A DNA stretch of 64,000 bases, from NCBI RefSeq assembly GCF_042678185.1, contig NZ_JBHUDQ010000015.1; one strand, written 5' to 3'. Source of the stretch: Ramlibacter ginsenosidimutans (GTDB lineage: Bacteria; Pseudomonadota; Gammaproteobacteria; Burkholderiales; Burkholderiaceae_C). Position numbers and translations under genes: made by a program. Of this stretch, positions 25,572 to 34,565 are shown piece after piece. Each line of letters opens with the position of its first letter. Position 1 is the first letter of the stretch. The notes under the pieces were generated by a model that saw only the letters and a program-made list of their open reading frames with translations, was not told the DNA's origin and made no database searches.

Positions 25572-26365
25572 ACGCCCCGACCGCCGTCATCGCCGAAGAC
25601 GAACCGCTGCTGGCGCAGGCCCTGCGCGCGGAACTGGCGCGCGCCTGGCCCGAGCTGCGCGTGGCAGCGACGGTCGGTGACGGCGCCGCCGCCGTGCAGA
25701 CGGCGCTGGAGCATCGTCCCGACGTCCTCTTCTTCGATATCCGCATGCCGGGCCAAGGCGGCCTCGAGGCCGCGGCGGAACTCGCCGATGCCTGGCCGGC
25801 CGACGCGCCCTTCCCTGCGCTCGTCTTCGTCACCGCCTACGACCAGTACGCCGTGCAGGCCTTCGAGGCGCAGGCGGTCGACTATGTGCTGAAGCCCGTG
25901 CAGGCCGGTCGCTTGCAGAAGACGGTGGACAAGCTGCGCCAGGTGCTGGCGCAGCGCGCAGCGCACGGCGGCGCCGGGCTCGAAGCCACGCTGGGCCAGC
26001 TGCGCCACCTGCTGCAAGGCGCCCCCGCCGCGGCGCAGCCGCAGCTCAAGGTGATCCAGGCGAGCGTGGGCACCACGATCCGCATGGTGCCCATCGAGGA
26101 CGTCGTGTACTTCGAGGCCGCGGACAAGTATGTGCGCGTGGTCTGCGCTGACGGCGAGGTCCTGATCCGCACGCCGCTGAAGGAGCTGCTGCCGCAACTG
26201 GACCCGCAGCTGTTCTGGCAGGTGCACCGCGGCACCGTCGTCCGAGCGACCGCCGTGGAGAGCGTGCAGCGGGACGAAGCGGGCAAGCTGCACCTGGCCT
26301 TGCGCGGACGCAAAGAGCGGCTGCCGGTGAGCCGGCTCTACACGCATTTGTTCAAAGCCATGTGA
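25568..26365 (+). CDS. LytTR-type response regulator
   Basis: A 265-residue regulator. The receiver domain has the acidic cluster AEDEP and the phosphoacceptor Asp57 in LFFDIRMPG, with T in FVTAYD and K in YVLKP. The DNA-binding LytTR domain at the C-terminus shows VVYFEAADKYVRVV and FWQVHRGTVVRATAV. It is the likely output of the LytS-type kinase encoded just before. Targets are not visible; genes of its own operon are the first guess. Confidence 0.95.
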   Translation: MNAPTAVIAEDEPLLAQALRAELARAWPELRVAATVGDGAAAVQTALEHRPDVLFFDIRMPGQGGLEAAAELADAWPADAPFPALVFVTAYDQYAVQAFEAQAVDYVLKPVQAGRLQKTVDKLRQVLAQRAAHGGAGLEATLGQLRHLLQGAPAAAQPQLKVIQASVGTTIRMVPIEDVVYFEAADKYVRVVCADGEVLIRTPLKELLPQLDPQLFWQVHRGTVVRATAVESVQRDEAGKLHLALRGRKERLPVSRLYTHLFKAM

Positions 26366-26479
26366 GGCGCGGCCGTCCGGGCCCGATCCCGGCCCGTGCA
26401 TTTGTCTCGAATGCAGCGGCGCTTGGCAGCTGCCGCGCATCCGGCCCGGAACTAAGGGGTTTATCTGGCAATTCCCGTG

Positions 26480-26697
26480 GGCCCTGTCCTACAAGTCATC
26501 ACGCGTTGGGCGCTTCTACTTGAAGCCATCGAATTGCACGAAAGGCGCCTGTCCACCGACAACCGACAAGCGCGTTTCGTCTCCCGGTCACCCCGACTCC
26601 TCTGAGTCCCCTCCTCCTCCGGGGTGAGCTGGTCCGGCCCTCCGTCCCGCGACTGGCATTGTTACCCCCAGGCCTCAAACCTGGGGGTTCTTTTTTG
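26480..26697 (+). ncRNA. Candidate structured RNA ending in a strong terminator
   Basis: The 477 bp between the LytTR gene and 26843 contain no convincing gene. Near the 3' end, TCACCCC (26588-26594) pairs with GGGGTGA (26621-26627), enclosing a GACTC/GAGTC hairpin (26595-26608), then comes a textbook terminator. This could be an independent sRNA or a structured 3' UTR. I compared it by memory with 6S, tmRNA, RNase P and SRP RNA and saw no match. The exact 5' end is a guess. Confidence 0.35.
26664..26697 (+). terminator. Strong intrinsic terminator
   Basis: A 9-bp stem ACCCCCAGG (26664-26672) pairs with CCTGGGGGT (26680-26688), with loop CCTCAAA and tail TCTTTTTT. It is the best-formed Rho-independent terminator in the window, and ends transcription from the LytTR side or from a local RNA. 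Confidence 0.9.
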
Positions 26698-26842
26698 CGC
26701 ACAGCTGCGCCGCCCGACCTTCCTTTTGCGGCCTTTGGACTACGGCTAGGTCGAACCGGTCCGACGGGTACAGCCGCGCAGGACCGTCATGTAAAGCGTT
26801 GCACCGGTCTTACTCTGAAAGCTACTCAGAGGAACACCAGCA

Positions 26843-27097
26843 ATGAAGGACGGAAAACCCAACGACCCGGCCGAGCCCGAGCGACGGCGCCAGGCTTCGG
26901 CGGGACGCCGGGGCGGCGGCCCGAAGAAGCAGAGAGGCTTCGTCGAGCGCGCCACGGCGAGCGGACACAGCGGCCACGGCTCCGAAAGCGTGCGACCGCA
27001 TCTGCGCGACCAGCTGCGGCTGAAGTCGCTGCTGCCCCATCCATTCCCGACGGCGGATGCCGAATCGGCCGGCGGCAAGGACGAAGCGCCGCGCTAG
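26843..27097 (+). CDS. Small basic hypothetical protein
   Basis: An 84-residue frame rich in Arg, Lys, Pro and Gly (MKDGKPNDPAEPERRRQASAGRR), without membrane segments. It starts after a GAGG site 11 bp upstream, and is followed by a hairpin that would serve the opposite-strand gene. No family is recognised; low complexity and overlapping antisense frames make it uncertain. It could be a disordered nucleic-acid-binding protein. Confidence 0.4.
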   Translation: MKDGKPNDPAEPERRRQASAGRRGGGPKKQRGFVERATASGHSGHGSESVRPHLRDQLRLKSLLPHPFPTADAESAGGKDEAPR

Positions 27098-27167
27098 CGG
27101 GGCGGCAGCAGGAGAACGGTTAGAGAACGCGGGACGGCGCGTAGCAGCCGCAAGCAAGGGGTCCGGG

Positions 27168-27200
27168 CAAAAAGAAGGCCCCGGCTTGCGGCGCGGGGCC
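27168..27200 (-). terminator. Terminator of the repeat-containing secreted protein gene
   Basis: Read on the minus strand, GGCCCCG (27194-27200) pairs with CGGGGCC (27177-27183), followed by a TTCTTTTT tract. It lies 50 bp after the stop of the gene at 27252-27557. Confidence 0.7.
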
Positions 27201-27251
27201 GAATCGCTTGGAGATCCTGAGTTGTTTCAGGCGACAACTCGACGCCATGTC

Positions 27252-27557
27252 TCAATGCCAGTGGCGGTGGCCGTGGCGCCAGCCGCGGTGGTAGCCCGGG
27301 CCATAGTAGACCGACACCGCGGGCGGCGCCGCGTAGACCGGCTGTGCCTGCACGTAGACGGGCTGAGGCTGCACGTACACGGCTTGCGGCTGCACGTAGA
27401 CGGGTTGCGGCTGCACGTACACCGGAGCCGGCGGGGCGAACAGCGGCAGGCCGACGCCCACCGACAGGTTGACGTGGGCCTGGGCCGCGGTGCCGACGGC
27501 TGCGAGGGCAACGACGCCGGCTGCGGCGAGGATGCGGGGAGAGAACTTCAGTTGCAT
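27252..27557 (-). CDS. Exported protein with VYVQPQ tandem repeats
   Basis: A 101-residue protein. The signal peptide is MQLKFSPRILAAAGVVALAAVGTAAQA, then comes HVNLSVGVGLPLFAPP, then about five near-tandem units of VYVQPQ(P/A), encoded by an imperfect 21-bp DNA repeat. It ends His/Arg/Trp-rich (HRGWRHGHRHWH). Homologues in related genomes are short exported Pro/Tyr-rich proteins of unknown function. The His-rich tail suggests metal binding (inference). The gene is divergent from glnS. Confidence 0.82.
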   Translation of the reverse strand: MQLKFSPRILAAAGVVALAAVGTAAQAHVNLSVGVGLPLFAPPAPVYVQPQPVYVQPQAVYVQPQPVYVQAQPVYAAPPAVSVYYGPGYHRGWRHGHRHWH

Positions 27558-27761
27558 ACGAGTGTCCTGTTGTGTACTGCACGGGGTGAACGCGACCCGT
27601 ACGTCGATTTAACGCGGAGGTCTGCTTCACACTGCCGTCTGCCGCGTCAAATCCGTTGCCGGACGTAAACGCCGACACCATCCGTCGCCGACAAGCGCGA
27701 TTCCTTCACGCTCTTGCGCGCTGAGGTGCTCCGGGGCCACCCATGGGAAAATCCCTGAGAT

Positions 27762-29555
<1,794 letters not shown>

Positions 29556-29736
29556 AACGCAGCCCCAGGGCTGCTGAACGAAGTCCCTCGCCTTTGGGCG
29601 AACGCCTCGCCCACGACCCGCCGGAGAAGAGAGCCTGATCCAGGTCAAGGTCCTGCGTAGCCGCCTCCGGCATTGCTGCGCAATAGATCCTACGGGCGTC
29701 AGGAAGCCATAACATCCGGCATCGACGATCCCCACG

Positions 29737-30375
29737 ATGTCCCGCGAACAAACCCTCGGCGAGGAAATCGCCAATGCGCTGAGCCACGGCCTCGGCTTCC
29801 TGCTGGCCGTGGCCTCGCTGCCGATTCTGGTCCACCACGCGGCGCGGCACGGCGGCGCGGCCAATGTCGTGGGGGCGAGCCTGTTCGCCGGCACCGCGAT
29901 CGTGCTGTACCTGGTGTCGACGCTCTATCACGCCCTGCCGGCCGGCACGGCCAAGCGCCTGTTCAACCGCTTCGACCACGCATCCATCTACCTCTTCATC
30001 GCCGGCAGCTACATGCCCTTCCTGTTCGGCGTGCTGCGCGGGACGTGGGGCTGGATCTTGTTCGGCGCGGTCTGGAGCGTGGCGGCGTTCGGCATCGCCG
30101 CGAAGTTGCTCGATCGCCTGAAGCATCCGCTCTGGTCCACCGGCCTGTACGTCGCGATGGGATGGGCCGCGCTGATCGCCGCTGCGCCGCTGGTGCAGCG
30201 CATGTCGCCGACGGGCCTGACGTGGCTGGTGGCCGGCGGGCTGTCGTACACCGTCGGGGCGGTGGTGTTCCTGCTGGACTCGCGGCTGCGCTATGCGCAC
30301 TTCGTCTGGCACCTGTTCGTGCTGGGCGGCAGCACGTGTCACTTCTTCGCGGTGCTCTGGCAGGCTGCGGCCTGA
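29737..30375 (+). CDS. Hemolysin III / PAQR family membrane protein
   Basis: A 212-residue protein with seven predicted helices. PAQR hallmarks are EEIANALSHGLGFLLAVASLP near the N-terminus, RFDHASIYLFIAGSYMPF, and FVWHLFVLGGSTCHFFAVLW at the C-terminus, with conserved His/Asp/Ser forming a putative metal site. Bacterial relatives are called hemolysin III though cytolysis is not shown for most. It stands alone, 180 bp after glnS. Confidence 0.9.
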   Translation: MSREQTLGEEIANALSHGLGFLLAVASLPILVHHAARHGGAANVVGASLFAGTAIVLYLVSTLYHALPAGTAKRLFNRFDHASIYLFIAGSYMPFLFGVLRGTWGWILFGAVWSVAAFGIAAKLLDRLKHPLWSTGLYVAMGWAALIAAAPLVQRMSPTGLTWLVAGGLSYTVGAVVFLLDSRLRYAHFVWHLFVLGGSTCHFFAVLWQAAA

Positions 30376-30458
30376 TCGCCGCCGGTGCCGAGGCTGGCGC
30401 GTTGCCGCCGCCGCATGGCTCGAGCACACGTTGGCCCCAGGCGGTCTACGATGCGCGC

Positions 30459-31079
30459 GTGAACCCTCTCCCCTACAGCGCCCCTGCCGACCGCAACAAG
30501 CAGCCGATCCTCGACGTGCTGCGCACGGTGCTGCCTGCGCACGGCTCGGCGCTCGAGATCGCCTCCGGCACCGGGCAGCACGTCACCTGGTTCGCCGCGG
30601 CGCTGCCGCAGTGGACCTGGCAACCGACCGACGCGGACGCTGCGCTGTTCCCCGCGATCGCTGAACGCATCGCGCAGGAGGCACTGCCCAACGTGCGGCC
30701 GCCAGTGCTGCTCGACGTCACGGCGCCGCGCTGGCCCTCGGACGGCCCGGAGTTCGCGCAGCGCTTCGACGCGATCTTCTGCGCCAACATGCTGCACATC
30801 GCGCCCTGGCCCTGCTGCGCCGGCCTGATGCAAGGCGCGGCGCGCTACCTCGCCCCGCAGGGGCTGCTGGTGACCTACGGGCCGTATCTCGAGGACGAAG
30901 TCGTCACGGCGCCAGGCAATCTCTCCTTTGACGCGAGCCTCAAGGCGCGCGACCCCGCGTGGGGACTGCGCCGGCGCGAGCATGTCGAGGCGGAGGCCAA
31001 GCGCGTCGGGCTCGTGCTGCGCCAGCGGCATGCGATGCCCGCGAACAACCTGCTGCTGGTCTTCACGCGCCAGGGGTAG
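30459..31079 (+). CDS. DUF938-type SAM-dependent methyltransferase
   Basis: A 206-residue protein with LPYSAPADRNKQPILDVLRTVL, EIASGTGQHVTWFAAALPQW (SAM motif I), and MLHIAPWPCCAGLM. This matches the DUF938 family (methyltransferase fold; function undetermined). I chose the GTG at 30459 (VNPLPYSAPADRNK), since homologues begin with a PYS.A.DRN segment. It is 83 bp downstream of the PAQR gene. Confidence 0.88.
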   Translation: MNPLPYSAPADRNKQPILDVLRTVLPAHGSALEIASGTGQHVTWFAAALPQWTWQPTDADAALFPAIAERIAQEALPNVRPPVLLDVTAPRWPSDGPEFAQRFDAIFCANMLHIAPWPCCAGLMQGAARYLAPQGLLVTYGPYLEDEVVTAPGNLSFDASLKARDPAWGLRRREHVEAEAKRVGLVLRQRHAMPANNLLLVFTRQG

Positions 31080-31086
31080 CGAGTAA

Positions 31087-31122
31087 TACCCAAATCGGGT
31101 ACGATCGTTCCCACAATGGGTA
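31087..31122. promoter_or_regulatory. Paired inverted-repeat operator upstream of the MNT gene
   Basis: TACCC-aaatc-GGGTA (31087-31101) and a second, weaker site TTCCCA-caa-TGGGTA (31108-31122) have centres about 21 bp apart, two helical turns. They lie immediately upstream of a winged-helix/nucleotidyltransferase gene, which fits autoregulation (inference). Confidence 0.6.
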
Positions 31123-31151
31123 CAAACAAAACGTCGCCGCCCGGCGTCACC

Positions 31152-31739
31152 ATGGCTGACGCCCTCTTCCCGCGGGTGCGCCAGCGTGTGCTCGCCATCC
31201 TGTACGGCAACCCGGACCGGAGCTTCTTCGCCCGCGAAATCATGGCGCTGGCGCAGTCCGGCGCCGGTGCCGTGCAGCGAGAGCTGGCCGACCTGGCTGC
31301 TGCTGGCCTGCTGAAGGTCAGCAGCCAGGGCAACCAGAAGCACTACCAGGCCAACGCGGCTGCGCCGGTGTACGCGGAGCTGCGCGGGCTGGTGCTCAAG
31401 ACCTTCGGGCTGGCCGACGTCCTGCGCGACGCACTGGCGCCGCTCGCCCCGAAGATCGACTTGGCATTCATCTTCGGCTCCGTGGCGAAGGGGGAAGACA
31501 CGGCAGGCAGCGACATCGACGTGATGATCGTCAGCGACTCGCTCGGCTACGCCGACGTCTTCGGTGCGCTGGAGCCCGCAGCCATCACGCTCGGCCGCCC
31601 GGTCAATCCCACCGTGTACACGAACGCACAACTCACGAAGCGAACGAGACAGGACAATGCATTCGTCCAGCGTGTGCTCGCGCAGCCGAAGATCTGGCTG
31701 ATCGGTCAGGAGGAGAGCCTGCATGCCGACTCCGCTTGA
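31152..31739 (+). CDS. Winged-helix plus MNT nucleotidyltransferase (antitoxin-type)
   Basis: A 195-residue two-domain protein. The N-terminal wHTH (RVRQRVLAILYGNPDRSFFAREIM...GAVQRELADLAAAGLLK) is fused to a minimal Pol-beta nucleotidyltransferase with the GS...DxD motif (FIFGSVAKGEDTAGSDIDVMIVSD). Such MNT proteins pair with HEPN partners as toxin-antitoxin or type VII-like modules. The partner gene follows with a 17-bp overlap but is broken. I chose the ATG at 31152 (MADALFPRV); an in-frame ATG at 31116 falls inside the putative operator. Confidence 0.85.
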   Translation: MADALFPRVRQRVLAILYGNPDRSFFAREIMALAQSGAGAVQRELADLAAAGLLKVSSQGNQKHYQANAAAPVYAELRGLVLKTFGLADVLRDALAPLAPKIDLAFIFGSVAKGEDTAGSDIDVMIVSDSLGYADVFGALEPAAITLGRPVNPTVYTNAQLTKRTRQDNAFVQRVLAQPKIWLIGQEESLHADSA

Positions 31740-31968
31740 AAACCTGTCCGGCCCCGGCAAGCCGCTGCGGCCCGAGCCACCGGACGACATGAAACGCAAG
31801 GTCTTCTTCGCACGGGTCTTGCCCGCCTGCACGACGCGGGCAACAAGAAGCTCGCACTCGAAAGCCGCTTCGACCTCGCGTACAACGCAGCGCACGCACT
31901 GAGTCTCGCAGCGCTGCGTGTGGCGGGTTATCGCTCTTCGAATCGCTACATCGTCTTCCAGGGCACCA
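31723..31968 (+). pseudogene. Remnant of a HEPN-domain partner gene
   Basis: From the ATG at 31723 the frame reads PLENLSGPGKPLRPEPPDD, typical of the start of HEPN nucleotidyltransferase-partner proteins. About base 31785-31795 the reading frame shifts by one, and coding sense continues as LLRTGLARLHDAGNKKLALE and then SRFDLAYNAAHALSLAALRVAGYRSSNRYIVFQ. After VFQ (about 31965) homology ends; the usual catalytic end of the domain is missing. So it is both frameshifted and 3'-truncated. The frame judgement is by eye. Confidence 0.78.
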
Positions 31969-32050
31969 GCGAACGCAATCCGTGTGCCAGCGCTGCGGGG
32001 GCACTCCGCTTTGCGGCTACAGTGACGCACCTAGACGAGAGGAGCAACGC

Positions 32051-32194
32051 ATGCCCAAAGGCGAACAGCGCAGCAACAAGATGGCCAAGAAGCCGAAGAA
32101 GGACACGTCGCCTCCCAAGGAGACGCATTCCGACCGGCCGATGCCGCCCAGCACCACCATCCTGCCCACGAAGGGCAAGCCGAAGAAGCCCTGA
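32051..32194 (+). CDS. Small lysine/proline-rich protein
   Basis: A 47-residue frame MPKGEQRSNKMAKKPKKDT...KGKPKKP, very basic and predicted disordered. A strong GAGAGGAGC Shine-Dalgarno sequence lies 6 bp before the ATG, which supports translation. Similar tiny Lys/Pro-rich proteins are annotated in related betaproteobacteria (from memory). Function unknown. Confidence 0.6.
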   Translation: MPKGEQRSNKMAKKPKKDTSPPKETHSDRPMPPSTTILPTKGKPKKP

Positions 32195-32307
32195 GCACGA
32201 CCGGGGCGCCGGTTGACACGGGGCGAGCTTCGAGGAGGCCCGCCAAGTACTTCCAACGCTACGACCAGATGTCGGCCGACCCCGCGCGCAAATGAGCCGC
32301 TGCCGGC

Positions 32308-34131
32308 TCAACGCCGGTAGAGGCCCTCGACCAGATCGCCGTAGCGCGCGACCAGGTTGTTGCGCTTCAGCTTCAGCGTCGGAGTGATCAGCCCGTTCTC
32401 CACGGTCCACGGCTCCCGCACCAGCGCGACGGCGCGCGGCTGCGCGTAGTACGGCAAGCCCCGCGTCAATTCCCGCATGCGATCGAGCACGGCGTGCACG
32501 GCCTCGGGCGCGCGCAGCGACCCGGAGTCGGCGGGGTCGAGTCCGAGCGTGCGCGCGAGGCGCTCCCAGGGCTCGCGCCCCAGCACCACGACGGCCGCGA
32601 TGAAGGGACGGTTGTCGCCGAAGGTCCAGGCCTGCTCGAACAGCGGGTCGGCCAGCAGCGCCATCTCCACGTCCACCGGCGCGATCTTCTCGCCGGTGCT
32701 GGTGACGATGATCTCCTTCACGCGGCCGAGGATGCGCACGCGCCCGGCCTCGATGGCGGCCTGGTCGCCGGTGTGCAGCCAGCCGCCTTCCAGCGCGCGG
32801 GCGGTGTCTTCGGGGCGCTTCCAGTAGCCGCGCATCACGTTGGGGCCGCGCACCAGCAGTTCCTGGTTGGCACCGATCTTCACCTCCACGCCGGGCAGCA
32901 CGCGGCCCACGGTGGCTGGATCGTTGTCGTCCGGCGTGTTGGCCGCGACCACGGGCGAGCTCTCGGTCATGCCGTAGCCCTGCACGATGGGCAGGCCGAG
33001 CCCGAGGAAGGTGTGCGCGATCGGCTGCGACAGCGCCGCGCCCCCGCTCACCGCCACGCGCAGGCGGCCGCCGAAATTGGCGAGCAGCGGCTGCGCCACC
33101 AGGCGCGAGAGCAGCGGCCACGCGAGGGCGTCGAGCGCGGACGAGTCGCCCTGCTCCACCGGCAGCTTCTGTGCGCGGGCGAAGCGGCGCCAGCCGACCG
33201 CCTGCGCCCACTGGAACAGGCGGTGCCGCAACGGCGACGGCTCCAGCGCAGCCTGCACCTTCGCGTAGACGCGCTCGTAGATGCGCGGCACCGACACGAG
33301 GATGGTGGGCCGCACCGCCTTCAGGTCCTGCGGCAAGTGCGACGCGGATCGCGCGAACGCCACGCAGGCGCCGCACGCGATGGGCAGGTAATAGCCGCAG
33401 GTGCGCTCGAAGGTGTGGGACAGCGGCAGGAACGAGAGGAAGACGTCGTCGCTGCGCGGCTGCAGGTGCTGCAGGATCGCCTTCACGTTCGCCAGCACGT
33501 TGGCGTGCGTGAGCATCACCCCTTTCGGCTTGCCGGTGGTGCCGGAGGTGTAGACGAGCGCGGCCAGGTCCTCTTCGTCGGGTACGGCGGCCAGTTGCGC
33601 GTCCAGCGGCAGCGATGCGCCGCGCGCCAGTGCGACGTCGAGCGCCAGCAGCGGCGTGCCGTCGTCAGCCGCCGGCCCGCACTCGCGCAGCACCACATGG
33701 CGCAGCGTCGCCGGCACCGCAGCGGCGGCGGCGATCGCCTGCCACTGCGCGCGCGTGTCGGCCACCAGCACCGCGGCTTCGCTGTCGGCGAGGATGTAGG
33801 CGATGCTCCCCGGGTTGTCGAGCGCGTGCATGGGCAGCGGCACGCAGCCGAGCGCCAGCGCCGCCTGGTCGACGCAGACGGCATCGAGTCCGTTGGGCAG
33901 CAGCACCGCGACGCGCTCGCCCTTGGAGACCCCTAGTGCCTGCAGCGCCCGCGCGAACTGCTGCACGCGCGCCTCGACCTCCCGCCAGCTCACGGTCACC
34001 CAGGCCTGACGCGCTTCGTCGTAGCTGCGATACGCGTCGCCCTCAGGGGTTTGCGCCACGCGCCAGCGCAGCACCGCCGCCAGGGTGCGCACAGCGGCGA
34101 GATCGGCAGGAGCGGCGGGGGCATGGGTCAT
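32308..34131 (-). CDS. Long-chain fatty-acid-CoA ligase (AMP-forming)
   Basis: A 607-residue ANL-superfamily enzyme activating fatty acids via acyl-adenylate. The P-loop signature YTSGTTGKPKGVMLTHANV, the FLPLSHTFER segment typical of FadD-type enzymes, GYGMTESSPVV and GWLHTGDQA are all present. The C-terminal Lys region is VRILGRVKEIIVTSTGEK. The ATG at 34131 (MTHAPAAPADL) is chosen because upstream residues are shadow-like and the following 10 residues lead directly into the fold. It is monocistronic. Confidence 0.93.
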   Translation of the reverse strand: MTHAPAAPADLAAVRTLAAVLRWRVAQTPEGDAYRSYDEARQAWVTVSWREVEARVQQFARALQALGVSKGERVAVLLPNGLDAVCVDQAALALGCVPLPMHALDNPGSIAYILADSEAAVLVADTRAQWQAIAAAAAVPATLRHVVLRECGPAADDGTPLLALDVALARGASLPLDAQLAAVPDEEDLAALVYTSGTTGKPKGVMLTHANVLANVKAILQHLQPRSDDVFLSFLPLSHTFERTCGYYLPIACGACVAFARSASHLPQDLKAVRPTILVSVPRIYERVYAKVQAALEPSPLRHRLFQWAQAVGWRRFARAQKLPVEQGDSSALDALAWPLLSRLVAQPLLANFGGRLRVAVSGGAALSQPIAHTFLGLGLPIVQGYGMTESSPVVAANTPDDNDPATVGRVLPGVEVKIGANQELLVRGPNVMRGYWKRPEDTARALEGGWLHTGDQAAIEAGRVRILGRVKEIIVTSTGEKIAPVDVEMALLADPLFEQAWTFGDNRPFIAAVVVLGREPWERLARTLGLDPADSGSLRAPEAVHAVLDRMRELTRGLPYYAQPRAVALVREPWTVENGLITPTLKLKRNNLVARYGDLVEGLYRR

Positions 34132-34225
34132 GGACAAGGCGGTCTGCTTCGGTGCAAGCTGCGATTGTCCCGCGCGTGCCGCTGCTTTCTGGCACCATGC
34201 GGCGAAACAGCCGAACGGAGCGCGC

Positions 34226-34534
34226 ATGGTCCTGCTGGAATTCGCAATGAGTCCCACTGGCGAGGGCGAGAGCCTCAGCCGCCACGTCGCCCGCATCCTC
34301 GACATCGTCGACCGCAGCGGCGTCAGCTACCAGCTCACGGCGATGGGCACCATCCTGGAGGGTAACTGGGACGAGGTGATGGGCGTGGTGGGCGAGTGCT
34401 TCCGCGAACTGCAGAAGGACTGCCACCGCATCGCCATGAACCTCAAGATGGACTACCGCGCCGGCAGCGAGCCCCGGCTGCACGCCAAGGTCGACGCGGT
34501 GGAAGGCCACGTCGGCCGCAAGCTGCGGACCTGA
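34226..34534 (+). CDS. MTH1187/YkoF-type thiamine-binding protein
   Basis: A 102-residue ferredoxin-like-fold protein: MVLLEFAMSPTGEGESLSRHVARILDIV, SYQLTAMGTILEGNWDEVM, and KMDYRAG near the C-terminus. This is the MTH1187 family (YkoF-related), thought to bind thiamine or related ligands. It is divergent from the acyl-CoA ligase (94-bp gap). No transporter is adjacent. Confidence 0.9.
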   Translation: MVLLEFAMSPTGEGESLSRHVARILDIVDRSGVSYQLTAMGTILEGNWDEVMGVVGECFRELQKDCHRIAMNLKMDYRAGSEPRLHAKVDAVEGHVGRKLRT

Positions 34535-34565
34535 GGCCCGCGCTTGCGCCCGATCGCGTTGGCGC

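Noticed and set aside
26366..26842. A known housekeeping RNA (6S, tmRNA, RNase P, SRP) in the gap
   Set aside because: No hallmark sequences were recognised, so only a generic structured RNA is proposed.
27300..27440. Short regularly spaced direct repeats that could look like a CRISPR array
   Set aside because: Units are 21 bp, adjoining, in frame, and encode VYVQPQ; there are no spacers and no cas genes.
32215..32295. A short coding-like stretch ending KYFQRYDQMSADPARK before a stop
   Set aside because: It might be a gene remnant, but there is no start, no upstream continuation and no recognisable family.
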